Source of the DNA: Bacteroidales bacterium | GTDB taxonomy: Bacteria; Bacteroidota; Bacteroidia; Bacteroidales; UBA4181 | Reading direction: 5' to 3' | NCBI GenBank assembly: GCA_031264715.1 | Contig: JAISDP010000155.1 | Span: forward strand, 1-5,074 | DNA: 5,074 nucleotides | Part shown: in pieces, positions 1-5,074 of the stretch | Numbering within the stretch: position 1 is the first letter of the stretch | Layout: each line of letters starts with the position of its first letter | The notes under the pieces: generated by a model | Told to the model about the DNA's origin: nothing | What the model saw: the letters and a program-made list of their open reading frames with translations, nothing else | The model's database searches: none | Made by a program: the position numbers and the translations under genes

Positions 1-918
1 AAAGATTTGCAGGCGGCCAGAAATGCGGTGATCATGGCGCACTATTACCAGGAGCCCGAAATACAGGATATTGCCGATTTTGTTGGCGACAGCCTTGCCC
101 TGGCGCAAAAAGCAGTCGAAACGCCGGCTGACGTCATCGTGCTGGCCGGGGTAAATTTTATGGCCGAAACAGCAAAGATCCTTAATCCGGCCAAAAAAAC
201 GCTTCTTCCCGATCCGGAGGCCGGGTGCTCGCTGGCCGATTCGTGTCCTGCCGACCGGTTCGAGGCATTTGTAAAAGCACATCCCGGATGTACCGTGATC
301 ACATACGTGAACACAACGGCGGCAGTCAAAGCGCTTTCCGACATTGCCTGCACCTCGTCCAATGCGGTGCAGATCGTGGAATCGTTACCCAAAGATGAGA
401 AAATTATCTTCGGCCCCGACCGCAACCTGGGCAATTACATCAGGAGCCTGACCCATCGCGACATGTTGGTTTGGGACGGCGCCTGCCACGTACATGAAGA
501 GTTTTCGCTCGAAAAGATCCTCGAATTGAAAAAAGCGCATCCCGGGGCAAAACTGCTGGCACATCCCGAATGTCCGCAACCGGTACTGATCGCGGCTGAC
601 CATATCGGGTCGACGGCGGCGTTGCTCCGGTTCTCGAAAACCGATACGGCTGACGAATACATTGTAGCTACCGAATCGGGAATCCTTCACCAAATGCAGA
701 AGGAAAGCCCGGACAAACGATTCATCCCCGCGCCGCCCAGGGATTCCACCTGTGCCTGCAACGATTGCCGGTACATGAAATTAGTGACGCTCCAAAAAAT
801 ATACGATTGCCTCCGCAACGAAAGCAACGAGGTTGTCCTCGACGAAGAATTACGGGTGAAAGCCGAAAAGCCAATTCGCAGGATGCTCGAAATCTCAAGT
901 AAATTGGGTTTGGTTTAG
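1..918 (+). CDS. nadA: Quinolinate synthase NadA (5' partial)
   Basis: NadA condenses iminoaspartate with dihydroxyacetone phosphate to make quinolinate, the second step of de novo NAD synthesis, in the cytoplasm with a [4Fe-4S] cluster. The reading frame is open from base 1, so the true start lies upstream; 305 codons are visible. Counting codons from base 1, cluster ligands are C76 (in EAGCSLADSC), C162 (in DGACHVHEEF) and the last Cys of the CACNDC motif, C256. Active-site residues known from the Thermotoga enzyme are also present: H14 and Y16 in AHYYQ, Y102 in YVNT, and H188 and E190 in HPECP. Their spacing matches that enzyme with a constant offset, so perhaps 5 to 25 N-terminal residues are missing. 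The gene looks intact and functional. The usual partners nadB and nadC are not downstream; they could lie upstream, outside the window. The family call is very secure. Confidence 0.97.
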   Translation, partial: KDLQAARNAVIMAHYYQEPEIQDIADFVGDSLALAQKAVETPADVIVLAGVNFMAETAKILNPAKKTLLPDPEAGCSLADSCPADRFEAFVKAHPGCTVITYVNTTAAVKALSDIACTSSNAVQIVESLPKDEKIIFGPDRNLGNYIRSLTHRDMLVWDGACHVHEEFSLEKILELKKAHPGAKLLAHPECPQPVLIAADHIGSTAALLRFSKTDTADEYIVATESGILHQMQKESPDKRFIPAPPRDSTCACNDCRYMKLVTLQKIYDCLRNESNEVVLDEELRVKAEKPIRRMLEISSKLGLV

Positions 919-946
919 AGATTGACAAACAAATTTATTACTTTAG
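914..946 (+). promoter_or_regulatory. Possible Bacteroidota-type promoter before the MORN-repeat gene
   Basis: A -7-like box TACTTTAG (939-946) matches the Bacteroidota consensus TAnnTTTG except for one base. A -33-like TTTA (914-917) lies 21 bases upstream and overlaps the nadA stop codon. The predicted transcript would begin near 952 and leave a leader of about 20 bases before the ATG at 974. Both boxes have a mismatch, so read-through from nadA is an alternative. Confidence 0.35.
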
Positions 947-973
947 CCGTCTGTTTTTGACAGTAACCGCCTG

Positions 974-2545
974 ATGAAATATTGTTTCGGAAATATGGCC
1001 CTTTGCCTCCCGGTTTGCCTGCTTTTCCTGCCGGATGCGCTTTCGCAGACCCATACGAAGGTTGACCCCGACGGGTACAATACGTTCTATTATCCCAACG
1101 GCAAGGTTGCCAGCGAAGGGATGATGCGGAACGGCCAACCCGAAGGGTACTGGAAAACATATTACGTGACGGGGCTGATGAAATCGGAAGGGAATCGCAT
1201 CAACACCCTGTTGGACAGCACATGGGTGTTCTATACCGAAACAGGCGACACGCTCGAAATCATCCATTACCGTTTGGGTAAAAAAAGCGGCTACTACCAT
1301 CAATACGAAACAACTACCCAACGGAACAGTGTCAGCAGGCGCTACCTGAAAGCAAAGGAACTGTTTCTCGACGACAGGCGCGAAGGCCCGTCTTATTACT
1401 ATTACCCGAGTGGAAAGCTCCGGCAGGTCATCAGTTACAAAAACGGCAGAAAACAGGGCGCCAGCAAGGAATTCGACGAAAACGGCACGGTAATCACTTT
1501 GTACGAGTATCACAACGATTACATGATTTCGCGCGAATTTGTCAATCGTGTGAACGACAGGGGTGAGAAAAACGGGACATGGAAAACGTTCTATACCGAC
1601 GGCAAGCTCAAGGATGAGGAGATATACAAAAACGGCGTGCTCGACGGTACTTCCAAAATGTATTCCGGGCAGGGAAACCTCATCAACGAGCGCAGCTACC
1701 GGGAAGGGAGAATCATTGAGGAAGGCGTCCAGCTGAAAGCGGAGGCCATGGAATTGATCTCCTATTATGATGATGGCGTAACCCTTAAGCGTAAAGGCGT
1801 TTACCTTGATTCGATCCCTATTGGCTATCATTATTTTTACAATCAGGAAGGTAAACCCGAAAGAGCCATTCGCTACAGCGAAAAAGGAGTGCGTACCGCA
1901 GAAGGTCCTGTGAATGAGAATGAAAAACGCACAGGTGATTGGAAAACTTATTTCGAGACAGGCGAATTACGATCCGAGGGTCAATATACGAATGACCGGC
2001 AAAACGGCGAATGGAACTTCTTTTTCCAAAACGGTAAAAAGGAGCAAATCGGTAATTTCCGTAATGGCGTGCTGGAAGGAAAATGGACGTGGTACTTTCC
2101 GTCGGGCAATATCCTTCGTGAAGAAACTTATGTGAAAGGGGCGTCCGGCGGCCCGTGCGTTCAGTATTCCGACAGCGCTACCGTCATTGCCAAAGGCGAG
2201 TATGTAGAAGGCGAACGCGAAGGCCCGTGGATCGAAAGCGTAGGCGCGTCCCGTGAGGAAGGCAGCTATATCATGGGGGCAAAAAACGGCATGTGGAAAA
2301 CGTATTACAATGACGGACAGCTCCATCATTCGGGCAACTTCGTGCAGGGCTATCCCGACGGCCGCCACGTGTTTTACTATCCCGACGGAACGCTCAAGGA
2401 AGAGCAGTACTACGTGATGGGCCGCCGCGACAGGAACTGGAAAAAATATTACGAAAACGGTGCTTTATTCCTTACCGTCACGTACAAAAATGATGATGAG
2501 ATACGGATCAACGGAATCCGGATCGAGGATATGAGAAGGGAATAG
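974..2545 (+). CDS. Exported MORN-like repeat protein (YwqK/COG2849 type)
   Basis: This 523-residue protein starts with a signal peptide: Lys2, a hydrophobic stretch at about residues 8-20, and a likely signal peptidase I site after A22-L23-S24, leaving Gln at +1. No lipobox fits its Cys residues, so it is probably periplasmic or outer-surface and not a lipoprotein. The rest is about 14 to 16 tandem units of roughly 18-25 residues of the form G-x-W-x-x-Y-Y-x-x-G-x-L-x-x-E-x-x-Y, the MORN_2/YwqK pattern. Clear units begin near residues 35, 58, 138, 200, 225, 321, 345, 369, 438, 463 and 486; those around 250-310 and 390-430 are degenerate. Databases often name such proteins 'YwqK family antitoxin', but no toxin gene is visible here and I would not infer that role. 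Aromatic-rich repeats of this kind form extended beta-hairpin sheets and probably bind a protein, lipid or glycan; the ligand is unknown. The ATG at 974 directly precedes the signal peptide. It lies 55 bases after nadA and 28 bases before the cyclase/HD gene, with which it probably shares a transcript. Confidence 0.85.
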   Translation: MKYCFGNMALCLPVCLLFLPDALSQTHTKVDPDGYNTFYYPNGKVASEGMMRNGQPEGYWKTYYVTGLMKSEGNRINTLLDSTWVFYTETGDTLEIIHYRLGKKSGYYHQYETTTQRNSVSRRYLKAKELFLDDRREGPSYYYYPSGKLRQVISYKNGRKQGASKEFDENGTVITLYEYHNDYMISREFVNRVNDRGEKNGTWKTFYTDGKLKDEEIYKNGVLDGTSKMYSGQGNLINERSYREGRIIEEGVQLKAEAMELISYYDDGVTLKRKGVYLDSIPIGYHYFYNQEGKPERAIRYSEKGVRTAEGPVNENEKRTGDWKTYFETGELRSEGQYTNDRQNGEWNFFFQNGKKEQIGNFRNGVLEGKWTWYFPSGNILREETYVKGASGGPCVQYSDSATVIAKGEYVEGEREGPWIESVGASREEGSYIMGAKNGMWKTYYNDGQLHHSGNFVQGYPDGRHVFYYPDGTLKEEQYYVMGRRDRNWKKYYENGALFLTVTYKNDDEIRINGIRIEDMRRE

Positions 2546-2573
2546 GCATCTTTACACCATAAATCATCCGAAA

Positions 2574-3956
2574 ATGGAATCCGGTTCAAAACAACAGTTG
2601 CTCAAGCGTATTGCTTCATTGGTTTCGGAAAACAAAGACCTGAAAGAGAAGCAGCGTGCGCTCGCCGAGGCGTATAGCCGGTTAGCCGGTGAAGTAGACG
2701 AATACAGGGAACGGATAGAGAAAGCCAAAGCGGAACAGGGCGCCGGCAAACCATCCTACCGGCAAACCCGCTTCGATACGGCGACCATACTGTATGCGGG
2801 GATACAGGGACTTTCGGATGTGGTGACCGCTACCAATACGTCCGAATACATGGACAAACTCGACGAGTTTGTCCTCCGGTTTAACGATGTTGTCGAAAAA
2901 TACGGGCTGGTGAAGCTGCACAGCATTGGCGACAGTTTTATCTGTGCAGGAGGTATCCCCGAAAAAAATATCACCAACCCGATTACCGTTACATTAGCCG
3001 CCCTTGAAATGTTGCACATTGTGGAAACCGACCTGCAGAACAGCGACGGTCCTGTGTGGGGCTTGAATATCGGCATCCATACCGGCACGGTTACTGCGCT
3101 TGTCAGCGGGCGCAAACAGTCAACCTACGACCTGAAAGGGGATACGGTAAATGTGGCAAGCCGTATCGGTTCCGTAGGCAAAGAAAATGCGGTCGTTATA
3201 TCGGCCACCACCTACGAACTGGTGAAAGAGCTGTTCGTATGCCGTTATTCCGGCGTATTACCGGTGAAATACCGTAACAAGCTCGATCTTTTCACGGTTA
3301 CAGGCATCAAGCCGGGCTTTTCCGCCGATACAAACAGATACCTGCCCAACGACGACTTCCGCACGCAATTGATGCTCGTACAGTTCGGCGATTTGCAGGA
3401 ACATGTCCTGGACAGGCTGGAAAAAGGCCTTCCCAAATACCTGTATTACCACAATGTAAAACACACGGTGGATGTAGTGACCGAAAGCGAACTGATCGGA
3501 TGGGCCGAGGGATTGAACGATCGCCAGCTGCTGCTGCTCAAGACAGCGGCTCTTTTCCACGATACGGGACACGTCGTTTCGTATGCCGGCCACGAAGAAT
3601 GCAGCGCGGATATTGCCCGCGAAACACTCCCGAAATATAAGTACACCCCCGAAGAAATCGACAGGATATGCCGCATCATCATGGCTACCAAGCTGCCTCC
3701 CCAACCCGGCGACCTGCTCGAAGCCATCATTTGCGACTCAGACCTGGATTATCTCGGACGCACCGACTTTGTCCCAGTATCGAACGCCCTGTATGCCGAA
3801 CTGAAGGCGCAAAATAAATCGTTGTCGCTCAACGACTGGAATAAACAACAATTGAAATTTATCGGCTCGCACCAATATTTCACCAAAACAGGCCGCAAAT
3901 TACGCGAAGTGAAAAAACAGGAGCAAATAGAGCGCATCAAGCAATTGATCGAATAA
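2574..3956 (+). CDS. Class III cyclase-like domain fused to HD phosphohydrolase
   Basis: This 460-residue protein has no signal peptide or membrane segment and is probably cytoplasmic. Residues 8-54 form a charged coiled coil, likely a dimerisation stalk. Residues 66-245 are a class III nucleotidyl cyclase domain: ILYAGIQGL (72-80) takes the place of the usual FADIxGF motif, HSIGDSF covers 116-122, GIHTG covers 167-171, and YDLKGDTVNVASR covers 185-197. By family alignment D120 (metal), D186 (adenine side), N193 and R197 (transition state) are kept, but the first metal Asp is G76 and the purine-selecting Lys position is H116. Residues 265-445 are an HD domain: YHNVKH (H293, H297), FHDTGH (H329, D330, H333), GHEE (340-342) and CDSDLD (D388, D390, D392), supplying a full set of metal ligands. 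YHNxxH resembles class I cyclic-nucleotide phosphodiesterases, though other HD hydrolases can look similar. The ATG at 2574 is the first in frame and leaves the coiled coil whole. It probably forms an operon with the repeat protein 28 bases upstream. The domain calls are firm; substrate and direction of reaction are not known. Confidence 0.87.
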   Translation: MESGSKQQLLKRIASLVSENKDLKEKQRALAEAYSRLAGEVDEYRERIEKAKAEQGAGKPSYRQTRFDTATILYAGIQGLSDVVTATNTSEYMDKLDEFVLRFNDVVEKYGLVKLHSIGDSFICAGGIPEKNITNPITVTLAALEMLHIVETDLQNSDGPVWGLNIGIHTGTVTALVSGRKQSTYDLKGDTVNVASRIGSVGKENAVVISATTYELVKELFVCRYSGVLPVKYRNKLDLFTVTGIKPGFSADTNRYLPNDDFRTQLMLVQFGDLQEHVLDRLEKGLPKYLYYHNVKHTVDVVTESELIGWAEGLNDRQLLLLKTAALFHDTGHVVSYAGHEECSADIARETLPKYKYTPEEIDRICRIIMATKLPPQPGDLLEAIICDSDLDYLGRTDFVPVSNALYAELKAQNKSLSLNDWNKQQLKFIGSHQYFTKTGRKLREVKKQEQIERIKQLIE

Positions 3957-3983
3957 GTACATTTTTATAGTCGTGTGCGAATC

Positions 3984-4000
3984 AAAATAACCGTTATTTT
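3984..4000. repeat. 17-base perfect inverted repeat, possible operator or weak hairpin
   Basis: AAAATAAC (3984-3991) and GTTATTTT (3993-4000) are exact reverse complements around the single base C3992. The right arm overlaps the -33-like element of the promoter proposed for the next gene, a position suited to a dimeric regulator. As RNA it would form a seven-pair, A/U-only stem with a CCG loop, too weak and lacking the T-run for a convincing intrinsic terminator of the upstream gene. Short A/T-rich palindromes also arise by chance. Confidence 0.4.
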
Positions 4001-4030
4001 CTATACGTTACTTAATTATTAATATATTTG
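3998..4030 (+). promoter_or_regulatory. Bacteroidota-type promoter for the beta-propeller lipoprotein gene
   Basis: TATATTTG at 4023-4030 is an exact match to the Bacteroidota -7 consensus TAnnTTTG. TTTC at 3998-4001 fits the -33 TTTG at three of four bases, with a 21-base spacer. Transcription would begin near 4037, giving a leader of about 20 bases before the ATG at 4056. That leader is A/T-only near the start codon and has no Shine-Dalgarno sequence, as is usual in this phylum. Confidence 0.6.
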
Positions 4031-4055
4031 CAGATTGATTTAAAAAAATATTTTT

Positions 4056-5074
4056 ATGAAAACGATCTTTCAATGTATTGTCATTAGCGTGCTTTGCCTG
4101 CATTCGTGCATGACGCGCCAACCGTTGCAACAAGGCGATCCGGTAATTATCGATGTTCACCGGGCCATCAACAAACCGCCGGAAAAACAGCCGTTAAGCT
4201 CCTTTGCGAAATCGTGCAAATATGTGCCGTTAGAAACGAATAGCGAAAGTGTTTTCAGGGGTATTCGCAGCCTTTATCTGACCGGTCAATATATTATTAC
4301 CGTTACTTATGAGTCGTGTCTGGTGTTCGACCGGGAAACCGGAAAATTCATCAGAAAAATAGGAACCAAGGGGCCCGGACCTAACGAGTATAATGGGATC
4401 CGTTGTGCAGCCTTCGACGAGGCGCGGCAATGGATCTACCTTATATCCAACTATAACGGGGCATTGTTGTGTTTCGACACGGAGGGAAAGATTGTCTCTT
4501 ATATCCCGCGATTCAATAAACACCAGATTTCGAAATGGGATTTGCTGGACTCAACTGCTTATGTGGGAAGTATCGGTAATCTTACGGGAGATAACGAGAA
4601 ACGTATGGTTGTAGGGAATTTCCGTGAAGATTCCGTATATGTAATACCCAATCACGATTTCTTTCCATTTTCAAGCCGGGATGGAAATTCCGTTCTCGTT
4701 TCACCACTCAACGGCGATGTAAAGTTTTATCAGTTTGAAAACGGCCTTTATGTGAAGGAATATTTCAACGATACCATTTTCGAAATCAGGAAGCCCCACG
4801 ACCTTTATCCCAAGTATGTGTTTGAACTCGGCGAAAGGGTTCCGCCAGACTTGCGGGGACAAACGGAAAAATTGGGCGAGCAGCTATCGCAATATCTTGT
4901 TCATTCGCAATCACAGGAAACAAAAGACCACTTGTTTTCCCTGTTCGAATACGGGAACAAAATGTATCCGGGAATCTTCGATAAGAAAAAACAGGTTCTG
5001 AACATTGTCGACGTGTCGGATCAATTTCCGACAGGGCTGGAAAACGATATTAGCGGCGGTATTCCTTTCTGGCC
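4056..5074 (+). CDS. 6-bladed beta-propeller lipoprotein (3' partial)
   Basis: The frame opens at ATG 4056 and stays open to the window end, giving 339 codons and two extra bases; no stop is reached. The N-terminus is a lipoprotein signal: Lys2, a hydrophobic run at about 4-16, then the lipobox LHSC with the lipidated Cys at residue 18. The mature protein is therefore expected to be anchored to the inner or outer membrane. Family marks seen are YVPLET at 56-61, VFDRETGKF at 90-98, the GPGPNEY loop at 106-112, and a second blade-like CFDTEGK at 139-145. These match the Bacteroidota 6-bladed beta-propeller lipoproteins that I recall as DUF5128/BF3134-like; the exact family name is from memory. 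Members usually have about 370-400 residues, so the C-terminus lost here is short. Biochemical function is unknown. Relatives often occur in multi-copy sets or near surface nutrient-uptake genes. It has its own promoter-like element and is probably a separate unit from the cyclase/HD gene. Confidence 0.82.
   Translation, partial: MKTIFQCIVISVLCLHSCMTRQPLQQGDPVIIDVHRAINKPPEKQPLSSFAKSCKYVPLETNSESVFRGIRSLYLTGQYIITVTYESCLVFDRETGKFIRKIGTKGPGPNEYNGIRCAAFDEARQWIYLISNYNGALLCFDTEGKIVSYIPRFNKHQISKWDLLDSTAYVGSIGNLTGDNEKRMVVGNFREDSVYVIPNHDFFPFSSRDGNSVLVSPLNGDVKFYQFENGLYVKEYFNDTIFEIRKPHDLYPKYVFELGERVPPDLRGQTEKLGEQLSQYLVHSQSQETKDHLFSLFEYGNKMYPGIFDKKKQVLNIVDVSDQFPTGLENDISGGIPFW

Noticed and set aside
951..963. 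Small hairpin CTGT-TTTTG-ACAG after nadA
   Set aside because: A four-pair stem without a following T-run is too weak to be a terminator; it lies in the expected leader of the next gene and is probably chance.
938..1831. Long open frame of 297 codons on the minus strand opposite the MORN-repeat gene
   Set aside because: It lies antisense to a gene whose repeats and signal peptide are clear. Its translation shows no recognisable domain, and its openness follows from the biased codon use of the repeat gene.
974..2545. Antitoxin role for the YwqK-type repeat protein
   Set aside because: The family label is inherited from database naming. This protein is exported, much longer than a typical antitoxin, and has no small toxin-like gene beside it.
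2546..2573. CATCTTTA in the gap before the cyclase/HD gene as a -7 promoter box
   Set aside because: It mismatches the TAnnTTTG consensus at two of six fixed bases and has no TTTG-like box at the right distance upstream, so co-transcription is more likely.
3258..3704. Minus-strand open frame of 148 codons inside the cyclase/HD gene
   Set aside because: It is antisense to conserved cyclase and HD motifs, has no recognisable protein features, and has no promoter-like sequence that I could see.
4044..4055. Palindrome AAAAATATTTTT just before the lipoprotein start codon
   Set aside because: It is a simple A/T run in an A/T-rich leader of the kind common before Bacteroidota start codons; nothing supports a specific binding site.

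Overview
The window most likely comes from a member of the Bacteroidota, probably Bacteroidales. The support is indirect. Ribosome-binding sequences of Shine-Dalgarno type are absent before the genes whose starts are visible, and A-rich leaders take their place. The clearest promoter-like sequence has the Bacteroidota form (TTTG-like at -33, TAnnTTTG at -7). The last gene is a lipoprotein of a 6-bladed beta-propeller family that is common in that phylum. All four genes lie on the + strand and together cover nearly the whole window.

Layout: (1) bases 1-918 are quinolinate synthase NadA, cut only at its N-terminus by the window edge, with all recognisable iron-sulfur and active-site residues present. 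(2) Bases 974-2545 encode an exported protein of 523 residues built almost wholly of MORN-like (YwqK/COG2849-type) repeats. (3) Bases 2574-3956 encode a cytoplasmic protein with a coiled coil, a class III nucleotidyl cyclase domain and an HD-type phosphohydrolase domain. (4) Bases 4056-5074 are the start of a beta-propeller lipoprotein that runs off the window. Genes 2 and 3 are separated by only 28 bases and are probably co-transcribed. Gene 4 has its own promoter-like element in the 99-base gap before it.

The most interesting object is gene 3. One polypeptide joins a cyclase domain, which should make a cyclic nucleotide, to an HD domain whose first motif (YHNxxH) resembles that of class I cyclic-nucleotide phosphodiesterases. 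The cyclase half is atypical: the first metal-binding Asp is Gly and the purine-selecting Lys position is His, while the second metal Asp, the adenine-side Asp, and the transition-state Asn and Arg are kept. This suggests a nucleotide-sensing domain controlling a hydrolase, or an altered cyclase, rather than a standard adenylate cyclase. Its pairing with an exported repeat protein of unknown role could form a small envelope-plus-cytoplasm signalling unit, but that link is inference from gene spacing alone.

I saw no tRNA, rRNA, CRISPR array, insertion sequence or clear intrinsic terminator.
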